Of a stretch of 35,142 nt of DNA, positions 7,209 to 15,445 are shown in pieces (position 1 is the stretch's first letter; every line of letters begins with the position of its first letter). Under the pieces are notes generated by a model. The model made no database searches. It worked only from the letters and a program-made list of their open reading frames with translations, and had not been told where the DNA came from. The translations under genes and the position numbers were made by a program. This DNA comes from CAYXVU01 sp964468725. GTDB taxonomy: Bacteria > Acidobacteriota > Blastocatellia > UBA7656. The stretch covers positions 1 through 35,142 of the forward strand of contig CAYXVU010000038.1 of assembly GCA_964468725.1 (NCBI GenBank). The letters run 5' to 3'.

Positions 7209-8279
7209 TCAGTGGAATATACCCCAGCGGTAACTATCGGGCAAAGTCAATTCACTAACCAGAAATTCGATCTGCAATCGTGGTGTGGCTTCGGAATTTT
7301 TGATGGCGCGATCAACCTCGCTGAGGCGACGAATGCCGTGAACGATCTCTTCGCGCGGGGTTCTAAGCACGCGGGCGTGAAAGAATTTGGCGCGGTTTCC
7401 ATATTGGCCGGTGGCCTTCATGACCTCTGCGGAGGGCGCGCCGCGCACCATCAAGTCCTTTGCCGCCAACAAGCGCCGATACAGTCCGCCGAGCGCTCCG
7501 ACGATCATCACCGGCTCGGTGCCGTCCTTCAATAAGCGGTCAACCAATCGCAATGCGCGTTTGCGGTCGCGTTCCAAAATTGCATCCCACAATTCGAAAC
7601 TCGTGTGCTCGCGGGCGCGCGGAATCAGCAGATCAACCGTCGAATGGTTGATAATGCCGCCGCCCGCATAAGCAGCGAGTTTTTCGAGTTCGTTCGCCAA
7701 CCGCATCAACTTCGTGCCCACCAGCCCGATCAACTGCCCCAGCGCATTCGGATCAATGCTGCAATTTCGATTCTTCAAAAACTGTTCCGCCCAACGCATC
7801 GCTTGCTGATCGTTGAGCTGCTCCAACACGACAACCGTGCAATGTTTCAACAGGGCTGCGGTGATTTTGCGCCGCTGGTCAAGGGAAGGGGATTGAAAGA
7901 TTACTGTCGCGGTTGGAGCCGGGCGTTTGAGGTAATCGAAGAGACGTTCCTGCTCTTCTTCTCTGATCTTATCGAAATCCCGAATGACGATGATGCGACG
8001 TTCGGCCATCATGGGCATCTGATTGGCCGCATCAATTGCCATCGCCGCTGTCGCTTTTGCCCCTCCGGTTGCAACCTCGCTGCCAATGGTAAAGAGAGAG
8101 ACGTTGAAGAGGCGTCCGGCATCGTCCAGCGTGCCGTAAAACTGCTTGAGCGTGCGGTCATGCAAATACTCTTCTGCGCCAGTCAGCAAATAGAGCGGGT
8201 CAAGGCGTCGCTCTTTGATTTGGCGGCGCAATTCTTCAAAGGTTAAACCGTCGAGCTTCTTTTTCGTGCTTTTGCTCAC
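7209..8279 (-). CDS. holA: DNA polymerase III subunit delta
   Basis: The 356-residue protein has the layout of HolA. An N-terminal AAA-like domain begins RLDPLYLLTGAEEYLHDR, followed by MAERRIIVIRDFDKI and the CTVVVLEQ strand. The DP3-delta region is ERDRKRALRLVDRLLKDGTE, and a C-terminal helical collar domain ends the protein. It is the clamp-loader subunit that opens the beta sliding clamp. The Walker motif is degenerate, as is normal for delta. The start is GTG, and its first bases overlap the lptE stop codon (GTGA), which implies translational coupling. About 95 bases separate its stop from the encapsulin start. Confidence 0.9.
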   Translation of the reverse strand: MSKSTKKKLDGLTFEELRRQIKERRLDPLYLLTGAEEYLHDRTLKQFYGTLDDAGRLFNVSLFTIGSEVATGGAKATAAMAIDAANQMPMMAERRIIVIRDFDKIREEEQERLFDYLKRPAPTATVIFQSPSLDQRRKITAALLKHCTVVVLEQLNDQQAMRWAEQFLKNRNCSIDPNALGQLIGLVGTKLMRLANELEKLAAYAGGGIINHSTVDLLIPRAREHTSFELWDAILERDRKRALRLVDRLLKDGTEPVMIVGALGGLYRRLLAAKDLMVRGAPSAEVMKATGQYGNRAKFFHARVLRTPREEIVHGIRRLSEVDRAIKNSEATPRLQIEFLVSELTLPDSYRWGIFH

Positions 8280-8794
8280 TGGCCTTCCAAAATGGTCGAG
8301 ATGATGGTTTGCGCGAAATCTTTGGCGATGCGCTCAACCGCCGGATTCTCTTCGTTGAAGAAAGATTGCGGATCATCCGATAGCTCATACTCGCCTTCGA
8401 AAATCATGCGCGGGTTATTGTAAATGATCCGTTTGCGTATCTGATCGCGCACCGTAACACTGACGATGATGCGGACATCCCACACGCGTGTGCGCCCTTG
8501 CGCATCGAGGATGGTGCCGCGCGCGCTGAAGCTGCGAATGTCGCCGGTCAGCACGGCGTCGGCGTCGTCCGGGTTGGTCGTGACGCGCAAGGCGCGTTGG
8601 CGTTTGAGCGCCTCTTCGATAACGGCGCTGGTGAACCGCTGCTCGACGCGATATTTGAGGCTGGTATTTTGAAAGATGGGGATAGCAATGGTTTTGATGT
8701 CTGCGGGTAAGCTCTTCCCTTTGCCGGAACGTTTATATCCGCACACATCAAAGAGCAAGGCGAACGAGAGCGCAAAGACGAGCGATTTCGACAT
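8276..8794 (-). CDS. lptE: LPS-assembly lipoprotein LptE-like
   Basis: The 172-residue protein begins with a hydrophobic signal sequence ending in FDVCGYKRSG, with Cys18 as the likely lipidation site. The -1 residue Val is unusual for a lipobox. The KTIAIPIFQNTSLKYRVE stretch and the strand-rich body (LTGDIRSFSARGTIL, VWDVRIIVSVTVRD) match the LptE family. LptE plugs the outer-membrane LptD barrel that inserts lipopolysaccharide, which fits with lpxC in the same window. The gene overlaps the holA start by four bases; the lptE-holA order is conserved in many bacteria. The ATG at 8794 is preceded by AGG at a short distance. Confidence 0.8.
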   Translation of the reverse strand: MSKSLVFALSFALLFDVCGYKRSGKGKSLPADIKTIAIPIFQNTSLKYRVEQRFTSAVIEEALKRQRALRVTTNPDDADAVLTGDIRSFSARGTILDAQGRTRVWDVRIIVSVTVRDQIRKRIIYNNPRMIFEGEYELSDDPQSFFNEENPAVERIAKDFAQTIISTILEGQ

Positions 8795-8902
8795 GACAAC
8801 CTGATATTAGCCTTACCCTACGGGTCTGGCAATCATCGGAAGTAGATGGCGATAAGGAGAGCGAACGCCTTTCCCGGACAACGACAGCCTGGGATTCACA
8901 AA

Positions 8903-8940
8903 AAAAGCGCGGAGAGAGTTCCGACTCTCTCCGCGCTTTT
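8903..8940 (-). terminator. Strong intrinsic terminator after the DUF1501 gene
   Basis: AAAAGCGCGGAGAGAGT (8903-8919) pairs perfectly with ACTCTCTCCGCGCTTTT (8924-8940) around a TCCG loop: a 17-bp stem. On the minus strand the T run at the end of the stem is extended by further T bases, as expected for termination of the DUF1800-DUF1501 transcript. Confidence 0.9.
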
Positions 8941-8978
8941 GTGATAACGGCCTGAATATGCTGAGCTACGCCGAGTCT

Positions 8979-10226
8979 TCACAAAAAGCCGACGTTCGGA
9001 TATGCCGCGCCTAAAATTGCGCGCGAATCGGCAAGCAGCCACTTATCCAGTATCGTCGCGTAGACTTCACGAAAATCCACATGATGTTTTGGGTTGCCGC
9101 CATCATCCAAATCGGCTTCTGCTAACGAAGGCTGTTGGCCATACAGGCCGCCCTTCACGCGGTTGCCGACGACGAACATGCAGCTTGAGGTGCTGTGATC
9201 GGTGCCGATGGAGCCATTCTCTTCCGGGCGACGACCGAATTCCGACCACTGCAACACCACTACATCGGTTAAGCCGTGCGCTTGCATATCATCATAGAAG
9301 GCTTTGACCGCTTCGGAAAACCATTCGAGCAATGTTGCGTGCGATCCGGTCAAGCGATTCAAGCCCTCCTTTTCGATCTGATCGGCGTGGGTATCAAAGC
9401 CGCCCATCTCAACGTGCGCGATGGACGCTTCGGGCAATGTCGCCAAAATTTGCGCCGCCATTCGCAAGCCGCCCGCCAGCGGATTGTTGTCCGGATATTC
9501 AACCGTTGAGTTGTATGACCGAACGGCGTTTTGCACCCGCTCCGCGCCTTCAATCGAGGCCAGCGTTGTGGCATTCACCGCCTGTAAAAAACTGCCCTGC
9601 GGAAAGGTGCGCCGCGCGGCATCAGTGAAGACGCGGCGTTGATTTTGGTGATCGCCATAATGGTGGAAATCGGTGATGAAATCATACAAGTCAAAGTTGT
9701 AGATGTTGGGAATCACCACATTCGACGAAACGAAAGCGCGCGGCAGACTGCCACCAAACGAGGCTGCGGGCAGGCCGCTTTGCGTAACATAGGCGACATC
9801 CGCATACTTGCCGATCCAGCCCGTGCGCGAGCTTACTGAAGGGTCGCCGGTCTGCCATACCTCCATAGCTTCGAAATGCGATAGCGTCGAATTCGGGTAA
9901 CCGGCTCCCAAGATGACAGCGACTTTGCCTTGATCGTAAAGCCCTTTGAGTTGCCCCATTGAAGGGTGCAGAGCGAACCGATCAGAGAGCCGTGTCGCTT
10001 GCAATTGGTTTTCGGTGAAACCGATGTTGGGTCGGAGCCTGCGATAGTTGCTGTCGGTGTAGGGGATGACCGTATTCGTTCCGTCATTGCCGCCGGAAAG
10101 CTGAATGATGACCAGTTTCCGATTGGCTGCCGACTGCGCCCGCGCTTGGCGCAATAACAGACTGGGCATCACGACTCCGAGAGAGACGGCTCCGGCGCTG
10201 AGTTTGATAAATTGTCGTCTTTTCAT
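8979..10226 (-). CDS. DUF1501 family secreted protein (Tat signal)
   Basis: The 415-residue protein starts MKRRQFIKLSAGAVSLGVVM, a twin-arginine signal followed by a hydrophobic stretch and an ARAQSA cleavage region. The mature part has the DUF1501 alkaline-phosphatase/sulfatase-like fold markers LVIIQLSGGNDGTNTVIPY, HPSMGQLKGLYDQGKVAVI, the HVEMGGFDTHADQI motif and a late WSEFGRRPEENGSIGTDH motif. DUF1501 proteins are exported, metal-binding-like and almost always paired with DUF1800; their activity is not established. AAAGGAAAGAG precedes the ATG. It lies 15 bases after the DUF1800 stop in the same operon, with a strong terminator behind it. Confidence 0.9.
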   Translation of the reverse strand: MKRRQFIKLSAGAVSLGVVMPSLLLRQARAQSAANRKLVIIQLSGGNDGTNTVIPYTDSNYRRLRPNIGFTENQLQATRLSDRFALHPSMGQLKGLYDQGKVAVILGAGYPNSTLSHFEAMEVWQTGDPSVSSRTGWIGKYADVAYVTQSGLPAASFGGSLPRAFVSSNVVIPNIYNFDLYDFITDFHHYGDHQNQRRVFTDAARRTFPQGSFLQAVNATTLASIEGAERVQNAVRSYNSTVEYPDNNPLAGGLRMAAQILATLPEASIAHVEMGGFDTHADQIEKEGLNRLTGSHATLLEWFSEAVKAFYDDMQAHGLTDVVVLQWSEFGRRPEENGSIGTDHSTSSCMFVVGNRVKGGLYGQQPSLAEADLDDGGNPKHHVDFREVYATILDKWLLADSRAILGAAYPNVGFL

Positions 10227-10241
10227 GGCTCTTTCCTTTCC

Positions 10242-11678
10242 TTAGTTCACCTGAAATTCCGCAAGGCTCATAATTAAATGCACGAGGCCGCGCACTTTCT
10301 TATCAATATCCTCGTTGTTGCCTTTGAATTCCACGCGGTTGCCCTCATCATCCGTCTCCAGATATGCCATCAGCGCATTGGTGGTGGCCGCCTCAACTTT
10401 TAGCGGGCCTAAAGCCGTCAGCAACTTTTTCACCGTCTTTTTGACATTCTTCTTGGTGAATTTCTTCAGCCTTTCGTTGCTCAAGATTACCCCGAGGTTC
10501 TCTTCATTCGGACGCGCTGTCGCCACAAAATTCGCCCAGGTAAAACGGTTGAGCATCGCCGCCGTATTGATCCATCCCGCATTCAATCGCCAGCCGAAAA
10601 CATCGGGCGGGGCAAAGATTTCTTGCCCTAACTCGGTTGAGGCATACCAAAGAATGTGCGCCGGTTCGTGATTGTCAAAGGTCCCGGGGCGAAACTCCGC
10701 GCCCAACATGCGGAGCGGCGCAATGACCAGATCGAGAGGCTGTTTGATCAACCCATTGACAGCGCGGTCGCTAAACATTTCATCGGAGGAGAAGATGGCG
10801 CGCACCAACTCTTTGATCGAGTGATTGCGATTCATATAGACATCCGCGAACTTTTCAATGGTCGCTTTGTCCGTGCTGCTATCGGTGAGCGGGTAGACAA
10901 AGAAGGCGAAGAGTTTTTTGACCAGAAACCGCGCCGTCGAACGGCTCGCCGCTACGAGTTGAATCACATCCTCGCCCTCGAAATTCGCGGTGCGTCCGAA
11001 GATCGTTTTCGGGCCGAAGTCGTGCTGATCGTTCTCTTGAAAGAAACTGTAATCGAAGGCGTCCGGATTATCTTCCTGCGGCGCGGAGAAACTCCATCCG
11101 GTAAAGGTGCGCGCGATCTCTTGCACATCGCGCTCGCTGTAGTTTCGCGCGCCGGTGACGACATCGTGAATCCCCATAGTGAAGAGTTCCAGCAGTTCAC
11201 GACCGAAATTTTCATTCGGCGCATCTTTCACATTGGTCACGCCATCCAGCCAGATGAGCATGGCCGGGTCTTTCGCCATCTTCAGCAACAGGTTGTCAAA
11301 CTTGTCGAGCGCGTGTTTGCGAAAAGTGAGGTTCTGTTTGTACATCAACACATCTTCGACCTTTTGATTCGAGGTCGCGAAATGGTTATGCCAAAACAGC
11401 ACCATCTTCTCTTCAAACTGTCGCCGCGACAGCACCATGCGCGATGTCCACCAGCGCGTAATCTCGCCGCGATTGAATCGCTCGCCGTCGCGCGGGTCGG
11501 AGAGATCGAAACTCTCGTCAAATAAATCCTCCATCTTCGAATTATCAATCTGGTTATAGTTAATCAGAAAATCGACCGCTCCTTCGCGGCCTCTGGCAAC
11601 CAGATCATTGATCTCTTCGGCGTTGCCGCCAAAGCCGACTCGCCGCAACAGGAGAGCGGCTTGGTCATAGGTAAGCAT
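10242..11678 (-). CDS. DUF1800 family protein
   Basis: The 478-residue protein begins with YDQAALLLRRVGFGGNAEEI, the typical opening of DUF1800. It also has the conserved KMVLFWHNHFATS, AMLIWLDGVTN, NENFGRELLELFTMG and YSERDVQEIARTFTGWSF motifs, and the late PPDVFGWRLNAGWI. No signal peptide is visible at this start, unlike its DUF1501 partner. The two families are co-transcribed in many Acidobacteriota and Planctomycetota, but their joint function is unknown. GAGGAGG precedes the ATG at normal distance. It is the first gene of the two-gene operon. Confidence 0.9.
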   Translation of the reverse strand: MLTYDQAALLLRRVGFGGNAEEINDLVARGREGAVDFLINYNQIDNSKMEDLFDESFDLSDPRDGERFNRGEITRWWTSRMVLSRRQFEEKMVLFWHNHFATSNQKVEDVLMYKQNLTFRKHALDKFDNLLLKMAKDPAMLIWLDGVTNVKDAPNENFGRELLELFTMGIHDVVTGARNYSERDVQEIARTFTGWSFSAPQEDNPDAFDYSFFQENDQHDFGPKTIFGRTANFEGEDVIQLVAASRSTARFLVKKLFAFFVYPLTDSSTDKATIEKFADVYMNRNHSIKELVRAIFSSDEMFSDRAVNGLIKQPLDLVIAPLRMLGAEFRPGTFDNHEPAHILWYASTELGQEIFAPPDVFGWRLNAGWINTAAMLNRFTWANFVATARPNEENLGVILSNERLKKFTKKNVKKTVKKLLTALGPLKVEAATTNALMAYLETDDEGNRVEFKGNNEDIDKKVRGLVHLIMSLAEFQVN

Positions 11679-11960
11679 AAGGCAATTCCTCCTCTCGAAA
11701 GCCGTCGGCGCGTGCCGTTGCTCTCGGTGGTGATCGGTGACGAAACAGTTTTATGGACTGCTGACCGTTACGGCTTCAGGGCAAGAGCCGGTTGTGAGGC
11801 TTTGACAATTGTTATGATACGGACGGTGTGAGGTGATTTTGCCGTTGATCTGGTTCTTTTATTGAAGGGGCAATTGTGTGACTGGGGTTTCGTGACTGTC
11901 TGACCTCAGACACGCGGTCATCATGCCAGCGAATCGCCAGTTAGGCAATAGAAAGGCAGG
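11679..11960. other. Intergenic region upstream of the DUF1800 operon
   Basis: This stretch of about 280 bases should hold the promoter for the DUF1800-DUF1501 operon. No convincing -35/-10 pair could be found on the minus strand. On the plus strand TTGACA near 11800 lies only five bases before TATGAT, too close to form a promoter. No supported gene or RNA was found. Confidence 0.4.
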
Positions 11961-11992
11961 GAAAAGAAAAAGGGAGCACGGATGGCTCCCTT
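11961..11992 (-). terminator. Intrinsic terminator of the GNAT gene
   Basis: AAGGGAGC (11970-11977) pairs with GCTCCCTT (11985-11992) around a 7-nt loop. On the minus strand the stem is followed by a T-rich tract (TTTCTTTTC at 11961-11969), about 30 bases after the acetyltransferase stop. Confidence 0.75.
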
Positions 11993-12021
11993 CGCTTATC
12001 TCCATTCGTTTCCTCTCTGCG

Positions 12022-12939
12022 TCACGAATCGTGCGCTTCGTCCTGTACAAAAAAGATGGTGTCGTAATAGGCGACAAGTTTGAAACCGACTTTTCCATAG
12101 AAGGTTTGGGCAGCCGTAAGCCTCTCATTCACCAAGATGCAGACCGCTTGAGTACGCTGTAAAAAGTTTGCGTTTAGCTGCGACAGACAGCGCGAGGCAT
12201 ACCCTTTGCCGCGCTCATCCGGGTCAACCCAGATGCCTTCAAGGTAGATGATTTTGGGCGAATCGGTGACGACATCGGCTTTGAATAGCAGTTTTCCGTC
12301 TTCGATCAACACCCAAGTCTTGCCCTTTTCGATGCGCCGTGCGCAGCGTTGGCGAAATCCATCCGCATCAACCTCAAGGGGATTGACGCCGCTTTCTTCA
12401 AACGCCGCTTGGGCATGCGCTGGAACGATTTGATCCAGATCGGCAAGCGTTGCTTGGCGCAATTGGCTGACCGCTTGACAGACCGCAACCGGCCACCGTT
12501 GCTCCATCAGCAACTCTCGACAATAACGGCGAATCGCTTGCCCGCCCGCCGAATACTCCTGCCAAAACGCCTCCACAACCTCTGGCTCGCCGAGCATCAT
12601 GAAGAGGTCTGTGCGCGTTTGTGCGAGGTGGGCAAAGGCCCTGAGCGCCGTCGCGCATTGCGTCTCGATCAAAACGTGCCGCCCGATCAAGGCGACGCCA
12701 ATCAATTCTCCCGTTGCGTTGCGGCAGCCATAAAAATCGCCGCGATTGTGCGGGCTGACCAAGCCGTTGGTTCGAATGAAACCAACCAGTCCGAAAGTAT
12801 GTGCCGGTCGTGCCTGTAAATAATCGAGCACCTCCGGTTCCTCTTTCGCTGTCAGCTTGTGCAAGGAGACCGGCCCGCGCATCTTCTCTCTGATGCTTGT
12901 CTCTTGATTGTTTTGTTTGATCCCAGCCAGTGATTGCAT
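12022..12939 (-). CDS. GNAT-family N-acetyltransferase
   Basis: The 305-residue protein has a C-terminal GNAT domain: the LEGIWVDPDERGKGYASRCL segment with the acetyl-CoA-binding ERGKGYA loop at 242-248, followed by the AVCILVNERLTAAQTFYGKVGFK pattern of a typical motif B. The N-terminal half (about 25-150) is a second, GNAT-like but degenerate domain, as in DUF4081-type acetyltransferases. The acceptor is unknown. The ATG at 12939 has AAAGG eight bases upstream; a second Met at residue 20 is also possible. It is probably monocistronic with its own terminator. Confidence 0.8.
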   Translation of the reverse strand: MQSLAGIKQNNQETSIREKMRGPVSLHKLTAKEEPEVLDYLQARPAHTFGLVGFIRTNGLVSPHNRGDFYGCRNATGELIGVALIGRHVLIETQCATALRAFAHLAQTRTDLFMMLGEPEVVEAFWQEYSAGGQAIRRYCRELLMEQRWPVAVCQAVSQLRQATLADLDQIVPAHAQAAFEESGVNPLEVDADGFRQRCARRIEKGKTWVLIEDGKLLFKADVVTDSPKIIYLEGIWVDPDERGKGYASRCLSQLNANFLQRTQAVCILVNERLTAAQTFYGKVGFKLVAYYDTIFFVQDEAHDS

Positions 12940-13011
12940 CAGGGTTGCCTTTCGTTACTTAATACCTATCCCCTGTAATTTGTCTCTTTTTTCTCTTGAC
13001 CCTTAAGATGC

Positions 13012-14937
13012 TTATTCGGTAACCGAATCCATTTGATCGGTATCGTCGCCCGTACCCGAAACCGATTTACCGACAATACCGGGTAAAATGCTATCCGATA
13101 ACAACACGCCATCGGCAAGCAAAACCCCATCAGACAGTAAGACACCGTCAGACAGCAGGACGCCGGAACTCACGACCGTCCCGCTATCCCAATCATCTCC
13201 CACCGTATCAGCGAGCAACACCCCATTGGAGAGCAATATCCCACTGGAGAGCAATGTGCCATCCGCCAATAACACGCCGCCAACCACAATTACCCCATCC
13301 GACAACAACACGCCGGAGTTATAGATGCCTTGATAGGTCGTACTCAGCGAATCGCCGCGAATGTGATTCCATTTTTGAATCAGCACCCTGCCCCAATTGA
13401 AAGACTGCCCGTTAATGGTGCTGATGCGCGTTAAACTGACGCCGGATTGCAACAAAGAATCACCCTTCACACGCTCTGCCAGATCCGTGCGAATCGCTCC
13501 GGCCAAGCGAACAGCCCCTTCGACATTGATCATCCCTGCGCCCTGCTCGAAGTTCGAGAAGTGGCGTAATCGTTGCGCCGTGTATTCCAGCACCGCCTTG
13601 ACCATACTGGGGGTGAGATTCGGATTTCGTTGAATGACTAGCACGGCAGCCCCTGCGACGACGGGCGCAGCCACAGACGTGCCGCTCATCCGCATCATAT
13701 TGCGATCCGAATTACTCGATACATTCACCTTCAGCGATGGCGTATCGGTAACCAACTTCGAATTGCTGGCCAATGACGAAATGATCTTATTGCCGGGGGC
13801 GACGATGTCCGGCTTGATAAGGTTGTCATATTTCTTTGTGCCTGACGAACTGGTGGTGTAGCCGCGCGTCGGGCCGCGTGAACTGAAAGTGGTAACTTCA
13901 TCATCTGAACGCGAATTGCTGCCAAAGGTGTTGGCTGCGCCCACCGTAATCGCGCTCGGCTCGATGCCCGGCGAACTGATTGACCCGTACACTTTACTCC
14001 CGTTGGTATCTTTGCCGCGATTGCCCGCTGCACAGACCACAACGATGCCCGCATTGAAGGCGCGGCGCACAGCTTGGCAGAGCGGGTCGTTGACATAGGA
14101 GGATACGGCAGTCGCTCCGAGGCTGAGGTTCATAACGCGAATGTTATAAGTAGCTTTATTCGTAATGCACCAATCAATCGCTGCAATCGCATTCGAGACG
14201 ATTCCGGCTCCCAGACCATCCAGCACTTTGAGATTGAGAATATTGGCATTCGGCGCCATCCCTCGATAAGCGCCACTGGCAATGTTGCCGTTGCCTGCTG
14301 CGACACCGGCTACGTGCGTTCCGTGTCCATACAGATCATCCGTGTTGTTGTTGCCTGTGAAATCCTGTTGATAGATGATTCGGCCAGCAAACGATTGATG
14401 GGTTGGGCGGATCCCCGAATCGAGAATGGCGATGCCAATGTTCGAGCCGTCGAGCGTCGTGCCGGAACCCAGGTTTCTCGCCAACTCGACCCCCGTCGTT
14501 ACCTCCAAATGCCCGGTCGAGCGAGTCGGACGATCCAGCGAGATAAAACTCACGTCATTGCGACGGGCAAACTCTTTGGCCAACCGCGCAGGCAGGCGCA
14601 CCGGGGTGGCATCAATGTTGTTGTAGGATTCGCCGACGATGCCCCCGGCCTTAATGATCGCTTTGAGGAGTTTCTTTTTGGCCTTCTTCGGCGTCTGCAC
14701 AATGACCGGAACCAAATCGCCATCCGTGTAATTCATTAACCCATGCACCTCAGCCCGTGCCGGATCGTTGGCGATCTCCTCCAAATCGGCAGAAACTTTC
14801 TCCAGATTCTCGACCCCTGCCGTACCAACAACCTCACCGGCTTGGGCGCGGAAGCGATCCTCGAAGGTGATACCGAAGGATAGACAGGTGAGGAGGGCGA
14901 TTAGAAACACCCCGATAAATTGTTTTGATGTCCTCAT
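13012..14937 (-). CDS. Secreted subtilisin-like serine peptidase (S8) with C-terminal hexapeptide repeats
   Basis: The signal peptide (MRTSKQFIGVFLIALLTCLS) is followed by an I9-like propeptide (about 75-145) and an S8 catalytic domain. The triad is Asp173 in AILDSGI, His205 in GHGTHVAG and Ser421 in SGTSVAAP, with oxyanion Asn306 in CAAGN. The C-terminal 90 or so residues are repeats of GVLLSD/GVLLAD, then an acidic tail. The product is probably exported and may be surface-attached through the repeats. The frame extends to an ATG at 14970, but 14937 is preferred because GAGG precedes it and the signal peptide is then compact; the longer start has no ribosome site. It is transcribed away from leuS with about 500 bases between. 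The substrate is unknown. Confidence 0.9.
   Translation of the reverse strand: MRTSKQFIGVFLIALLTCLSFGITFEDRFRAQAGEVVGTAGVENLEKVSADLEEIANDPARAEVHGLMNYTDGDLVPVIVQTPKKAKKKLLKAIIKAGGIVGESYNNIDATPVRLPARLAKEFARRNDVSFISLDRPTRSTGHLEVTTGVELARNLGSGTTLDGSNIGIAILDSGIRPTHQSFAGRIIYQQDFTGNNNTDDLYGHGTHVAGVAAGNGNIASGAYRGMAPNANILNLKVLDGLGAGIVSNAIAAIDWCITNKATYNIRVMNLSLGATAVSSYVNDPLCQAVRRAFNAGIVVVCAAGNRGKDTNGSKVYGSISSPGIEPSAITVGAANTFGSNSRSDDEVTTFSSRGPTRGYTTSSSGTKKYDNLIKPDIVAPGNKIISSLASNSKLVTDTPSLKVNVSSNSDRNMMRMSGTSVAAPVVAGAAVLVIQRNPNLTPSMVKAVLEYTAQRLRHFSNFEQGAGMINVEGAVRLAGAIRTDLAERVKGDSLLQSGVSLTRISTINGQSFNWGRVLIQKWNHIRGDSLSTTYQGIYNSGVLLSDGVIVVGGVLLADGTLLSSGILLSNGVLLADTVGDDWDSGTVVSSGVLLSDGVLLSDGVLLADGVLLSDSILPGIVGKSVSGTGDDTDQMDSVTE
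13072..13330 (-). repeat. 18-bp coding repeats (GVLLSD/GVLLAD hexapeptide)
   Basis: The 3' part of the subtilase gene encodes consecutive and near-consecutive hexapeptides of the form G-[VIT]-L-L-[SA]-[DNS]. Four copies in direct tandem near the end (GVLLSD, GVLLSD, GVLLAD, GVLLSD) form a short 18-bp DNA repeat; earlier copies are more diverged. The periodicity suggests a beta-helix-like stack. Confidence 0.8.
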
Positions 14938-14970
14938 TGTATGCTTGACCTCAGGCTTAACGATTTTCAT

Positions 14971-15445
14971 GTTGAGCGCTTTTTTGCGTAATTCGCATTG
15001 ATTGATTGGGTTCTTTTCTCCCTAAGTCCGTTGTAAGGCGCTTTTAATATAACAATAGCCGTGCCAAACTATTGACCTGAGGGAGGAGTTGGCTTGCGGC
15101 GACAATTGGACGCTCCCTCTCTAAACCGAATCGGTGGCATTGACCTCAAAAAAATGACTGAAACCTCCACTTTGGGAAAGCAAGCAGTCAAAGTTGTACG
15201 AGAAGCATACAAACTTTTTTCATAATTTAGTGGGGAAAGAGGAGCTCACATCGGTTCAACCGTCCCGTCAGGTTCAGTCAGATTGAAGGAATTCTTTCAT
15301 GGAAATTGTAATTCTGACGGACTCAAGCAAGGTTGAGGGCTGGCATCATTCACCCTGCGAAAGGCACTTATTGCTTGGCAATGAAAGAGGCTTAGCGTTC
15401 GGAACAGCGCCTAGCAAACGCCAAGCCTTCATCAATCGAATCAGC
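14971..15445. other. Intergenic region between leuS and the subtilase gene
   Basis: This stretch of about 475 bases contains the possible leuS terminator hairpin (15389-15427) and an A/T-rich segment near 15040-15055 (ATATAACAATAG) that could lie within the subtilase promoter. A small plus-strand frame from 15299 is not convincing as a gene. Nothing else is supported. Confidence 0.4.
15389..15427 (-). terminator. Possible terminator of leuS
   Basis: GGCTTAGCGTT (15389-15399) and AACGCCAAGCC (15417-15427) form an 11-bp stem with one G-U pair and a 17-nt loop, starting 18 bases after the leuS stop on the minus strand. Only TCTTTC follows, so termination may be weak. Confidence 0.45.

Noticed and set aside
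11790..11820. Promoter at TTGACA/TATGAT on the plus strand
   Set aside because: The two boxes are only five bases apart and no plus-strand gene follows.
11859..12128. 89-codon minus-strand frame overlapping the GNAT gene end
   Set aside because: It is in another frame of the same strand, overlaps the GNAT terminator and has no ribosome site.
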